A stretch of 36,164 nucleotides of DNA from IMG/VR virus record IMGVR_UViG_3300049595_002293, positions 1-36,164 of that record, one strand, 5' to 3'. Source of the stretch: a virus. Every line of letters begins with the position of its first letter. Position 1 is the stretch's first letter. Positions 29,319 through 36,164 of this stretch are shown one piece after another. Position numbers and translations under genes: made by a program. Below the pieces are notes generated by a model. The model did not search any database and had not been told where the DNA came from. It was given only the letters and a program-made list of their open reading frames with translations.

Positions 29319-29346
29319 CAATAACTGGAAGGACCCAGTCACTATA

Positions 29347-29610
29347 TCAGTTATTTAGAAGTCGTTCCAGTGAATGGGCTTGATGTTGCTGGTAGTAACC
29401 AAGACGTTCTTGGATTACGTTGTAGTAATTGATAGAAGCGTCTACCATTTCTTCTGCACTCATAGAAGCAGCTAGGTTTTCATTTGCAAGCATAGCGGCA
29501 GTAAGAATGACAATTCCAAACTCTTGCTTGGAACCAATCAACGCAGAAAGAGGTGTCCCATCCTGAGTAAAACCAGCAATCAAACCATTGAGAACTGAAT
29601 CACCACCCAT
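29347..29610 (-). CDS. hypothetical helical protein
   Basis: An 87-residue protein: GLIAGFTQDGTPLSALIGSKQEFG, then a hydrophobic helix (IVILTAAMLANENLAAS) and a helical C-terminus ending SLERLLNN. The hydrophobic part is too short and polar-flanked for a confident membrane segment. Located between two small genes of the minus-strand early operon. No family recognised. Confidence 0.5.
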   Translation of the reverse strand: MGGDSVLNGLIAGFTQDGTPLSALIGSKQEFGIVILTAAMLANENLAASMSAEEMVDASINYYNVIQERLGYYQQHQAHSLERLLNN

Positions 29611-29633
29611 GGAACACCCCGTATAGCCTTAAG

Positions 29634-29951
29634 TTATTTACCCATCTTAGCCAAGTAATACCAATAAGCATTCATAGCATTTTGATGGAACCTCTTACCG
29701 AGGAGCAACTTAAGTTTCTTTTGGTCTAATTCATCCGCACGTGTTTCGTTGTACGGCAGTACCTGATCCTGATCTTTGAGCATATCGATCTCAAGATCAT
29801 TCATTTCCAGCTGAAGATCAAAGTCTTTTACTGCGTGTTGATGGCAGTTCATTTTGATCTTGGCATCATCTACATTGGATGGCGCTTCAATCTTCAGGTA
29901 GAAATTGTCCTGGATACTCGGATGCTTGTAGTTCCACACGTGGTTCGACAT
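29634..29951 (-). CDS. hypothetical protein overlapping the Gp157-like gene
   Basis: A 105-residue protein from the ATG at 29951, which lies 65 bases inside the 3' end of the Gp157-like gene. It has an N-terminal beta-rich NFYLKIEAPSNVDDAKIKMN, a helical acidic middle (LQLEMNDLEIDML) and an aromatic C-terminus (AMNAYWYYLAKMG). Another possible start is the ATG at 29855, entirely outside the overlap. The extension to 30209 in the same frame looks like a non-coding shadow. Confidence 0.5.
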   Translation of the reverse strand: MSNHVWNYKHPSIQDNFYLKIEAPSNVDDAKIKMNCHQHAVKDFDLQLEMNDLEIDMLKDQDQVLPYNETRADELDQKKLKLLLGKRFHQNAMNAYWYYLAKMGK

Positions 29952-30588
29952 AGATTCGCTTAGAACGGATGCTGTACTCTTGGCAGACCTTGACCCCACT
30001 TGGTAAAAGTTGTCCGGCTTGGTAGGCGTCGCGGATGGCATCGAGGTTTGGGAGTACTTTAGTTTTGGTGGCAGGTTCTGTTCTTGTGGAAAGAACTTCT
30101 CCTGACATTGAACGTAGCACAATTTCTTTAGTTGTGGTGACTTGTTCTTCGATGCAATAGAGTTGCCTGTGTTCAGGACTCCAAACGTCTGGATCCGACG
30201 AGATTTCAACCGTTAACTCCCTCTTCTTTACAAGTGTAAACTGATAGTTGCGGCCAGTAATTTTGTTGGTATTAAATGGCAGTGACCGCTTCAACCAGTT
30301 TAACAACCCCTTGAGGGACCGCAGCTGGGATTCGTGGTGACGCTTGGCTTGCGTGATAAGTTCAGTTTCTTTCTTGATACGTTCCAAGGCGTCGTCATGC
30401 GCCGCCATGGCGTAATAAATACGATCAACCTTTTCAGACCGTAGGTTGGCGCAACTCTCAAGCTCTGCTTTTGCCAAGTCCTGGGACTCAGGAGTAAGTA
30501 GAGGCAGTGATTTTTCAAGAGCATTGTAGTGCTCGTAAAGTTTGATGACACTAAGCTCGTTGAGTTTAGTTGATGTGATTTGAGTCAT
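29887..30588 (-). CDS. Gp157-like phage protein
   Basis: A 233-residue protein matching the layout of siphovirus Gp157-type proteins: a long coiled-coil N-terminal half (about 60-100: KVDRIYYAMAAHDDALERIKKE, then TQAKRHHESQLRSLKGLLNWL) followed by a beta-rich part (YQFTLVKKRELTVEI). Gp157 has been linked to phage resistance and to a recombination context, but its activity is not established. The C-terminal 60 residues (YQAGQLLPSGVKV to GQFLPED) complete the domain. The first codons overlap the HicA-like gene by 23 bases. Confidence 0.7.
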   Translation of the reverse strand: MTQITSTKLNELSVIKLYEHYNALEKSLPLLTPESQDLAKAELESCANLRSEKVDRIYYAMAAHDDALERIKKETELITQAKRHHESQLRSLKGLLNWLKRSLPFNTNKITGRNYQFTLVKKRELTVEISSDPDVWSPEHRQLYCIEEQVTTTKEIVLRSMSGEVLSTRTEPATKTKVLPNLDAIRDAYQAGQLLPSGVKVCQEYSIRSKRIYVEPRVELQASEYPGQFLPED

Positions 30589-30778
30589 GCTTCAAAAGAA
30601 TGTGTTTGATGTTGGCTTCAACATTTTTAAGCGCACGCCAGTCACCAGTGGTACCTGATGTTACAAGCGTGGCACCAGACGGATGCTTAAAAATCAAATG
30701 CTTCTTTTTCCTGATCAGAATAAAGTCGTAGGTTTTAGCTAGTGCAATGATTTGTTTTGTTGCATCGTGTTTAGTCAT
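30566..30778 (-). CDS. HicA-like small protein (toxin-fold, solitary)
   Basis: A 70-residue protein resembling the HicA/YcfA fold of type II toxin-antitoxin RNases: YDFILIRKKKHLIFKHPSGATLV shows the strand-loop-strand with a conserved His (KKKH in place of the usual G-S-H), then GDWRALKNVEANIKHILL as the helix. No HicB antitoxin is next to it, so it may be a phage adaptation or an RNA-binding protein. The ATG at 30778 overlaps the stop of the membrane peptide (ATGA), favouring it over the ATG two codons earlier. Confidence 0.6.
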   Translation of the reverse strand: MTKHDATKQIIALAKTYDFILIRKKKHLIFKHPSGATLVTSGTTGDWRALKNVEANIKHILLKHDSNHIN

Positions 30779-30948
30779 GCCCAACTATGTTGAACTTTGT
30801 TAATCAAATAGGTCAGCGCCATGCCTGCCGCTGCCCACAACAAATCTTTAATGACGGGAAGAACAATACCAAGGATTGATTCAAACATGAGTTGATTAAC
30901 AAGTTTGGTTAAGGTCAGTTTAACGTCATGACCAGGACGCTTAATCAT
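30775..30948 (-). CDS. 57-residue single-span membrane protein
   Basis: Starts at the ATG overlapping the previous stop (ATGA at 30945-30948) and ends in an ATGA overlap with the HicA-like gene. The N-terminal 20 residues are basic and polar (MIKRPGHDVKLTLTKLVNQ), and residues 24-49 (SILGIVLPVIKDLLWAAAGMALTYL) make one amphipathic membrane helix. An internal ATG at 30888 would give just the helix (37 residues). Coupling on both sides suggests a shared regulation with the HicA-like protein. Confidence 0.6.
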   Translation of the reverse strand: MIKRPGHDVKLTLTKLVNQLMFESILGIVLPVIKDLLWAAAGMALTYLINKVQHSWA

Positions 30949-31274
30949 TTTTCTGCTTTAAGCAGAATAGAAATGTAATCAGTTAATGACTCAACCTTGG
31001 CATTGACAGACTTAATCTCAAGCATCATATCCTCACGGGAGATAAACATCTTGGGACTATAAGGATCATCTTTGCCTTCAGGATCAACAATGTCCCGTGC
31101 TTCCGCTTCAGCAGCATAGACACATTCCTGGAACATTTCCCAGGCAATCTTCTCATCCATGATGGTCTGCGTCCCTGGATGAAATGTTGTTAATAGTTTG
31201 CCTAAAAACTGGGCTTTCTTTTGGAAGATCTCAATGAATTGATCTTCTGGTAACCCGCATGAATCAAGTTTCAT
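30945..31274 (-). CDS. hypothetical protein
   Basis: A 109-residue, mostly helical protein: EDQFIEIFQKKAQFLGKLLTTF, MDEKIAWEMFQECVYAAEAEA, and a C-terminal helix (VNAKVESLTDYISILLKAEK) that could be a coiled coil. Overlaps upstream by 11 bases and couples downstream at ATGA. No family recognised. Confidence 0.55.
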   Translation of the reverse strand: MKLDSCGLPEDQFIEIFQKKAQFLGKLLTTFHPGTQTIMDEKIAWEMFQECVYAAEAEARDIVDPEGKDDPYSPKMFISREDMMLEIKSVNAKVESLTDYISILLKAEK

Positions 31275-31458
31275 TGTCGTTTAGTGCGTCAGATACAGCA
31301 AGAGTAAGCGCATCAAGAATAAATTGTTTTTGTTTTTCTTCACTCCATGACGTCCATTGTTCCAGTGAGCAGTCGTTTTCATCCCACTCAATGACAATTG
31401 TACGGGAACCATCAAACTCTTCTTTGTATTCAATTTGTAGGTTGTTGACCCAGCTCAT
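31264..31458 (-). CDS. small acidic hypothetical protein
   Basis: The 64-residue product begins at the ATG overlapping the end of the SWIM-type gene (ATGA at 31455-31458). A longer frame from 31548 overlaps that gene heavily and is not credible. Trp-rich and acidic: IVIEWDENDCSLEQWTSWSEEKQKQFILDAL. Unknown. Confidence 0.55.
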   Translation of the reverse strand: MSWVNNLQIEYKEEFDGSRTIVIEWDENDCSLEQWTSWSEEKQKQFILDALTLAVSDALNDNET

Positions 31459-32426
31459 GATTTCTTGACGGCCTCCTTGAGTTGTGGGAGTGAGGTTCCA
31501 GGGAATGGAATGTAGCCCGCCTCCATCATATTGAAAAACAAGTCCCATGCATTATGCTGTGTCAGGACCTCCTGTGGTTTGTAGGTACGCCAGTGGCTAA
31601 GCGGTGCTTGCGCACCTGACTTGGTGTGAAGCAATACGAAACGTCCGTCACTGTTGGAGTCAACAGGAGGTGCGTACCACCAAGCCACGCACTTGTCAGA
31701 CACACCACTATGTGCAGCATTGCGAATCTCAGTACGTTTGCAAAGCAGTTCCCTATATTTCTGAAACCAAGTCAGGTGAATACACCACGGTTTAAATCCC
31801 TGGATCTCTTCTTGGAAAGCAGATAGGTTGTTGAGCTGACGTTGAAACGACCCACACGAGCAACTAGGTTCATTAAGCACCTGCTGTTGTTCTTTGTCGT
31901 TGTCCAACTCAGAGTCCATATCAAACGGCCGATTCGAAAACCGAAATCCGTCTGGCGCCACCAAATGGCCCAGGTCCGTTTGGTCAGACTGAAGCAACGT
32001 GGTGAGCTTAACGGCATCTGATAAGTGTATAAATTTGTCTGCCCAGTGGGCTTGGAGTTTTGCATGGGATGTTGTGTGTCCAAGGGCGTGAGTGTAGGTC
32101 CATCCTTTAAACAATACGTAAGCATTGTTACGCCATACACTAGGGCCACGGTAATGAGGGCCAAGGTACGAGAAGAAATCTTTTAGACGGTGAGTATAGG
32201 AGCTAAACGCAGTCTTAATCAACTGCCTGTCATAAGTCTGCTCACTACCATCGCGACGCACAACAATACAATTGTCGCCTCGCACACCAATGCCAGCAAT
32301 CTCGGAGTCATCAAAATCCTGGTACGCACGACGGATGTTAGTACGAGTGTAGATGCTGGCTTGTGCAGCGTTGAGTTCAAGAACAGTCTGAGTAGTCATG
32401 GTTGAGTTGAGGGTTGAGTTAGACAT
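31455..32426 (-). CDS. SWIM-type zinc-finger protein of unknown function
   Basis: A 323-residue protein with a C-x-C-x(n)-C-x-H SWIM-type arrangement: Cys189 and Cys191 in PSCSCGSFQ, then Cys215 and His217 in KPWCIHLTW. The N-terminal half includes IAGIGVRGDNCIVVRRDG and FFSYLGPHYRGPSVW; the C-terminal part is rich in Trp/His. SWIM domains bind nucleic acid or protein and occur in recombination and transposase-related proteins. The rest of the protein is not a family I recognise. An ATG nine codons later (32399) is an alternative start. Confidence 0.6.
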   Translation of the reverse strand: MSNSTLNSTMTTQTVLELNAAQASIYTRTNIRRAYQDFDDSEIAGIGVRGDNCIVVRRDGSEQTYDRQLIKTAFSSYTHRLKDFFSYLGPHYRGPSVWRNNAYVLFKGWTYTHALGHTTSHAKLQAHWADKFIHLSDAVKLTTLLQSDQTDLGHLVAPDGFRFSNRPFDMDSELDNDKEQQQVLNEPSCSCGSFQRQLNNLSAFQEEIQGFKPWCIHLTWFQKYRELLCKRTEIRNAAHSGVSDKCVAWWYAPPVDSNSDGRFVLLHTKSGAQAPLSHWRTYKPQEVLTQHNAWDLFFNMMEAGYIPFPGTSLPQLKEAVKKS

Positions 32427-32619
32427 GCCAAGAATCTTCTTCTTGGATGTTGGAGTTAGTGCGGTTTTGGGCCAGGCGGTGAGCTTGTTTGCTCATGCGG
32501 TAGGTCCCGTATGCCAGTGCAGCCCAGGCAACGGGAGTGCTGCCGACCGCAATGATAGCAGCACCAACCAATGCCGTGGCGCCACCAGCAATAATAGCAG
32601 CCGCGTCAGCCTTGTGCAT
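32419..32619 (-). CDS. small membrane protein, two-span
   Basis: A 66-residue protein from the ATG at 32619 (MHKADAAAIIAGG). Gly/Ala-rich hydrophobic segments at about 6-22 and 28-40 suggest two short membrane helices; the C-terminal part is polar and basic (KQAHRLAQNRTNSN) with an acidic end. It could be a holin-like or stress-type membrane protein. An upstream ATG at 32658 would add a polar lead. Overlaps the next gene by eight bases. Confidence 0.5.
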   Translation of the reverse strand: MHKADAAAIIAGGATALVGAAIIAVGSTPVAWAALAYGTYRMSKQAHRLAQNRTNSNIQEEDSWHV

Positions 32620-32700
32620 TGTGTGTTCCTTAATACATTGTGAAGGTTGACGTTGCATTTAACTATGGAAGTACAATTGATTTGTAACAACTGAATACCT

Positions 32701-32967
32701 ATGGAAGAAATTCAGTACATACCCCTGAACAAGTTTCAGATTGAACCATCGCTTGACGATAAGTTCTGGTTAGAAAAAATCAAACGTTCAATTCAAGACT
32801 GTAACTCCGTAAGTGAGTTAAAAGAAATGGCGACCTTGCTTGCGCAGATCGCCACTAATCGTCAAGGTTGTATCCGAGGGTTAGTCCAGGATATGTTCAT
32901 CTTTAATAATGTTTCCATTAATCAAGATGACCTGGCTAACCCCAAGGTTGAACCTACATCAAAGTGA
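32701..32967 (+). CDS. isolated plus-strand hypothetical protein
   Basis: An 88-residue protein (MEEIQYIPLNKFQIEP, then WLEKIKRSIQDCNSVSELKEMATLLAQIATNRQGCIRGLVQD). It is helical and charged with no motif recognised. It lies alone in the plus orientation inside a long minus-strand operon, overlapping the DUF5895-like gene by nine bases at its 3' end. A TACAAT box precedes it by about 30 bases. The orientation suggests its own promoter and perhaps a regulatory role. Confidence 0.5.
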   Translation: MEEIQYIPLNKFQIEPSLDDKFWLEKIKRSIQDCNSVSELKEMATLLAQIATNRQGCIRGLVQDMFIFNNVSINQDDLANPKVEPTSK

Positions 32968-33963
32968 AGAGTCTTCCCCTGTCAACTCATCGCGAGAAGG
33001 CAGGGCTTTGACATCTACTGGATCCATGGTGCGGGACACAGGCAGAATCTCAACACCTTCTTTGATGCCATAAGCACCACCGAGTTTGTCTGAGTCCTGC
33101 TTGGCATGGACGTTGATGTAGTCCTGGAACATATCTTGATACTTCCAGGTTGATTCCCGATCTTCATCAGGAATTGACAGACGATTCAAAGATTCGACTG
33201 CATCTTCCCGGGAGCTGTAATCAGGAATGTCAAACGATTCAATGGCGCAGATCTCAACGTTGTTGGCACCGCGCATTTCATTTGCCAGTACAGGGCAGAA
33301 CACCGTGGTGGCATAGAACTTTTCATTGAATGCCAGGGGTACCTCAGAGTCCAGTGCTTTGCTCAGGCACTTAGACATTTCCTTTTCATACAGACGAATC
33401 TTCTCAGAAACGTCTGTACCATTCAAGCCTTTCAGCGTCAGCACCATAGGGATCTTATGGGCACGCTTGTTGTCCTGGGTCAGCACATACACCAGGTATT
33501 TGGTACGCACGCTGTACCTGCGCTTGTACATTTCACCTTTGCTGTTGGCAAGATCGGACGCAATCTTGTCAGCCTCAAACAGTTCTTTGACATTTGGAAT
33601 GTCAAACGAACCAATCACCTGGCGCATCCCAGAGGTTTCTTCAACCATTAGGGGAGAACGCAACAGCACTTGAAGGCGAGGCTCAGTGAAGTTCAACCCC
33701 TCTTCAATCGAAGTGTTGGGAGCCATACCAAAGGTTTGCTTGTAGTTCCAGATGACTGAACTCTTTGCAAACTGATCTTCAGTTGCGGTCCAACCGCAGG
33801 TATCCAGATCAGACTTACGCACGAACCAACCACGAGTCTTGGACTTGTTCAGTGGTTGGATAGTGACCAGGTTCTGGTAACCCGATACAAATTCTTTGGA
33901 CTGGAACATCTTGAAAGATTCCAGACCGCGTGTAGCAAGAGCAGAAGTTTTCTTCGTAGCCAT
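32959..33963 (-). CDS. DUF5895-like protein, possible single-strand DNA-binding/recombination factor
   Basis: A 334-residue protein from the ATG at 33963, which has AGGA nine bases upstream. The segments RGWFVRKSDLDTCGWT and EEGLNFTEPRLQVLLRSPLMV recall DUF5895 proteins of cyanobacteria and their phages (GYFV...GW and PRxxVL patterns, from memory). The end is acidic (RDELTGEDSSL). It neighbours the single-strand binding protein in the early operon, which suggests a role in replication or recombination, but there is no direct evidence. In-frame ATGs at 33999 and 34038 are alternatives. Confidence 0.55.
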   Translation of the reverse strand: MATKKTSALATRGLESFKMFQSKEFVSGYQNLVTIQPLNKSKTRGWFVRKSDLDTCGWTATEDQFAKSSVIWNYKQTFGMAPNTSIEEGLNFTEPRLQVLLRSPLMVEETSGMRQVIGSFDIPNVKELFEADKIASDLANSKGEMYKRRYSVRTKYLVYVLTQDNKRAHKIPMVLTLKGLNGTDVSEKIRLYEKEMSKCLSKALDSEVPLAFNEKFYATTVFCPVLANEMRGANNVEICAIESFDIPDYSSREDAVESLNRLSIPDEDRESTWKYQDMFQDYINVHAKQDSDKLGGAYGIKEGVEILPVSRTMDPVDVKALPSRDELTGEDSSL

Positions 33964-34051
33964 TGTGTTGATGTCCTTCAAAGACGGAAGTTGGGTCATG
34001 GTCAGTTCGTAGTAAACGATGGATGCTTTTAACGCCATCCCAAGGCGTGAC

Positions 34052-34285
34052 TCAGTCTACATCAAAAAGCAGCCGAGCTTTTTCTTTGTCAAGATTCTTC
34101 AAGTAATCGTCGTGTTCATCAACGATTTCTTGCATAGCCGCATGAATACTTTCACGGGCATACCCCATTGCTGAAAGAAACTGGATGAAGTGAGACATCA
34201 CCTCATCCGTAGTAACAGCTTGGGACTCAAATAAAATACTCAGATCTTCATCCGAGTGAGAAAACCGAATGCAATTAGTTGTCAT
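34052..34285 (-). CDS. small hypothetical protein
   Basis: A 77-residue acidic protein from MTTNCIRFSHSDEDL at 34285, overlapping the upstream gene by 11 bases. It is helical in the middle (VMSHFIQFLSAMGYARESIHAAMQEIVDEHDDY) with a charged end. No family recognised. Confidence 0.5.
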   Translation of the reverse strand: MTTNCIRFSHSDEDLSILFESQAVTTDEVMSHFIQFLSAMGYARESIHAAMQEIVDEHDDYLKNLDKEKARLLFDVD

Positions 34286-34496
34286 TGAAAGAATCTTTGT
34301 GTAGTTGTTCAAGCTTTGCTGTTCTTGTTTCGCAAAACAAAACAGCAAGATCATATGCAGCGCTAGCAAGCAAAGCTATGTTTTTTGCATAGTCTCCATC
34401 TTGGTTAGATGCATCAAGAACTTCAATAGCATTGCCAATAAAGATTGCAGATGCTATGTCATCTATACGTTTAACTACAGGTTCAGTTAGTAACAT
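34275..34496 (-). CDS. small hypothetical helical protein
   Basis: A 73-residue protein (MLLTEPVVKRIDDIASAIFIGN, then ALLASAAYDLAVLFCE), probably two or three helices, with no motif. Its start is three bases after the stop of the SSB gene, indicating one transcript. Confidence 0.5.
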   Translation of the reverse strand: MLLTEPVVKRIDDIASAIFIGNAIEVLDASNQDGDYAKNIALLASAAYDLAVLFCETRTAKLEQLHKDSFNDN

Positions 34497-34498
34497 AA

Positions 34499-35314
34499 TC
34501 AAAAAGGAATCTCGTCGAGGTTGGGGGCTTGTCCGTATTGACCAGGGATTTCAGGCAGACCGCCACCTGATGCTTGGTTCCAGGGATCGTTGTTCTCCTC
34601 AGCGGTGCGGCCACCCCAGAGGGATGTTACCTCACCTGCCGATGCCACAGTTGTTTGCGGTGCTACAGGTTTAGGCGTACTGCCGTCTGCCCCCTTGGGA
34701 GCCAAGGTCATATTGACCAGTTGGAGTTTGGAGATGTTACGAATCTCCTGGGTATTGGCATCTTTAAAACGATCAGTAACCAATCGCCCGTGGATCGTAA
34801 TACCCGTACCTTTCCTGGTGAAATTCACCAGAAGTTCGGCTTGATTAAACTTGTCTGTTGCATTGTTGATTGCATAGAAGTTAAACAGATCTGCCTGACC
34901 TTTGCCTGTATTAACTGAGATACTTTGATTGGCAATCATCAAACCATCAGCGGTTGTTTTAAATGCACGTGCATCAGACTGATCAATGTCTTTAACACAA
35001 CGGCCAGTCAATACGATTGAGTTGAGGATTGGGAATGTATCCGTAACTTCTGCAACAACTCCTCCATGTAGCGAATACGTTTTGGATTCGAGATCATAAC
35101 GTAGCTTGGCGCCGTGAATGTAGATGAGGTTTCCTTTATGCAGTCGCTGGAAACGCTCGGATTGTTTTCCGTAAATATTGTATTCAATTGTAGTAGGTGC
35201 TTTGTTTCCAACGGGAGGAAGGATGACGGAGCAACGAATTGCAGTTGAGGATGCACTGGTAAAAACTTCGCGTGGGTTTTCACCCAGCTGTGCGCAGATG
35301 CAACAAAAGTTCAT
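34499..35314 (-). CDS. ssb: single-stranded DNA-binding protein with two OB-like folds and DEIPF tail
   Basis: A 271-residue protein that looks like two OB folds in tandem: residues 1-95 (TTIEYNIYGKQSERFQRLHKGNLIYIHGAKL) and about 96-210 (ADLFNFYAINNATDKFNQAELLVNFTRKGTGITIHGRLVTDRF). Both have the SSB signature of an NxxxFG/YGKQ-type strand followed by a basic loop and IHGxL. After a Pro/Gly/Asn linker it ends in NLDEIPF, the acidic peptide by which SSB proteins recruit partners. Tandem OB folds are unusual for a phage SSB, which normally has one. It lies between DNA polymerase and the DUF5895-like gene. Confidence 0.8.
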   Translation of the reverse strand: MNFCCICAQLGENPREVFTSASSTAIRCSVILPPVGNKAPTTIEYNIYGKQSERFQRLHKGNLIYIHGAKLRYDLESKTYSLHGGVVAEVTDTFPILNSIVLTGRCVKDIDQSDARAFKTTADGLMIANQSISVNTGKGQADLFNFYAINNATDKFNQAELLVNFTRKGTGITIHGRLVTDRFKDANTQEIRNISKLQLVNMTLAPKGADGSTPKPVAPQTTVASAGEVTSLWGGRTAEENNDPWNQASGGGLPEIPGQYGQAPNLDEIPF

Positions 35315-35348
35315 TGGATCAAAAGGATAGTGTTACAGCAGTTTAGCG

Positions 35349-35522
35349 TCATGCTTGGGACGTGGAACCAAATACCCTGCGAGCTTCTCCAAGAACTGTT
35401 ATGTACTTGCTGTTTAATTCTTCGTCGTTCCAGCAAGAACTATCAAACATTGAACAAAAGAAATGATCAGCAGCCAAGTACAAGTCTTTAGCCAGAAGCT
35501 CGTAATCAACTTGAGGGTCCAT
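35349..35522 (-). CDS. small hypothetical protein next to DNA polymerase
   Basis: A 57-residue acidic helical protein (MDPQVDYELLAKDLYLAADHFF) from the ATG at 35522, five bases after the polymerase stop. No motif; probably co-transcribed with polymerase and SSB. Confidence 0.5.
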   Translation of the reverse strand: MDPQVDYELLAKDLYLAADHFFCSMFDSSCWNDEELNSKYITVLGEARRVFGSTSQA

Positions 35523-35527
35523 GATAA

Positions 35528-36164
35528 TCAATGGGTTTCAGACCAGTTGAATCCTACACGAGAGTCGCCTTCAATCAAACACTTGAATCCAAAGAATTCC
35601 TGTGCTTGTGGGAATGCAGCCATTGCTTGCTCCTGGATCTTTAAAATGTGTTCCGGCTTGGCAGCCAACTGAACTTCGTCATGAATCATCAACATTTGTT
35701 CCCAGTCTTCTCCATACACCAGGCCTAAGTTATTGGTAATGTTGTTTTGAATTGTAATAACAACTTGCTTCATGAGGATTGCACCTGCCGATTGCAACAG
35801 CACATTCAATCCTTTAAACGCTGAGCGACAATACAAATGACGACCATCGAGCCCAATCAAATACGTGCGTTCTGCAAGTGTATTCTCAATTTGTTCTTTG
35901 AGGTGACGCAATGCAGGTACACCTTTCATGAATGAATTGATTGCAGTCCTTCCTAGTTGACGCAGAACTGTTTCATCTTTTTCATTCGGATCCACAATCG
36001 TACCAGCCTTTAGTGCCCCAGCTCCATACAACAATCCATAAAGCAAACGCTTAGAAATATCCCTGGTAGCCACGCCAAATAGTTCCTGGTTGATTGTATG
36101 GATATCTGATTCAGGATTAACAACAAGTTTGGCGTACTCACCGCCATCCCAAATGGCTAGATAT
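35528..36164 (-). CDS. family A DNA polymerase, T7 type (C-terminal part, partial)
   Basis: The frame runs off the right edge; 211 codons plus the stop are visible. It matches the palm and fingers of T7-like polymerase: IWDGGEYAKLV, then DIHTINQELFGVATRDISKR (motif B helix with the dNTP-binding Arg/Lys and Tyr in LLYGLLYGAG), GLDGRHLYCRS, LLQSAGAILMK and the catalytic motif C IHDE in MLMIHDEVQL. The end FKCLIEGDSRVGFNWSETH has the T7-like C-terminus. The exonuclease domain lies outside the window. It probably uses host or phage processivity factors and works with the primase-helicase at 15.6-18.2 kb. Confidence 0.93.
   Translation of the reverse strand, partial: YLAIWDGGEYAKLVVNPESDIHTINQELFGVATRDISKRLLYGLLYGAGALKAGTIVDPNEKDETVLRQLGRTAINSFMKGVPALRHLKEQIENTLAERTYLIGLDGRHLYCRSAFKGLNVLLQSAGAILMKQVVITIQNNITNNLGLVYGEDWEQMLMIHDEVQLAAKPEHILKIQEQAMAAFPQAQEFFGFKCLIEGDSRVGFNWSETH

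Noticed and set aside
29951-30209. 5' extension of the 29634 frame to 30209
   Set aside because: It runs antiphase through the well-supported Gp157-like gene and has shadow-like composition.

Overview
The window looks like part of the genome of a tailed double-stranded DNA phage infecting a cyanobacterium. It has phage replication genes (a T7-type family A DNA polymerase, a single-strand binding protein, a primase-helicase and a PD-(D/E)XK exonuclease), tail-fibre or adhesin genes and a two-domain endolysin. It also carries genes that make sense in a photosynthetic host: a high-light-inducible protein (Hli), an NblA-like phycobilisome-degradation adaptor, S-adenosylmethionine decarboxylase and a Dps-type ferritin. 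Coding density is very high, genes often overlap at ATGA, TGATG, TAATG or TAGTG junctions, and several genes are shorter than 60 codons. No terminase, portal, capsid, psbA, integrase or tRNA gene was recognised, so the virion module lies mostly outside the window and morphology cannot be stated.

Layout. At 1-1.5 kb are a partial gene, the NblA-like gene, a DUF3310 gene and two unknown genes. At 1.5-3.9 kb is a minus-strand operon with a helix-turn-helix protein, two unknown proteins, a Dam-like methyltransferase relative and dCTP deaminase. At 4.0-10.8 kb is a plus-strand late module: a small membrane protein, two very large repeat-rich tail fibres, two small tail-associated proteins, a glucosaminidase/M15 peptidase endolysin and a small gene. 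At 10.8-13.6 kb (minus) are a candidate holin, small unknown genes, a probable structural protein and two HNH-type endonucleases. A 340-bp non-coding stretch at 13.57-13.91 kb holds a 216-bp symmetric inverted repeat, paired hairpins, a cluster of GTCTCA elements and a terminator. At 13.9-19.5 kb (minus) are a glycosyltransferase, SpeD, primase-polymerase/helicase, two small genes and the exonuclease. At 19.5-22.8 kb (plus) are a 34-residue membrane peptide coupled to hli, a methyltransferase, three small lysine-rich proteins, a structured RNA leader with a terminator, a conserved unknown gene and an HNH endonuclease. At 22.8-24.8 kb (minus) are Dps and a probable virion protein; at 24.8-28.1 kb (plus) a second adhesin module. 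From 28.1 kb to the right edge runs a long minus-strand early operon leading back to DNA polymerase, interrupted by one plus-strand gene.

How it may work together. The early operon and the 15-19 kb block supply replication and recombination. dCTP deaminase, and possibly NblA and Dps by recycling phycobilisome amino acids and iron, support DNA and protein synthesis. Hli would protect photosystems during infection and SpeD feeds polyamine synthesis. Receptor binding appears to be split between two fibre modules that look assembled by repeat expansion and recombination. The observations most worth checking are the NblA-like protein with its ten-residue acidic tail, the inverted-repeat/GTCTCA region, and the structured leader at 21.74-21.88 kb. 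Family names are given from memory of protein families; no database search was run.
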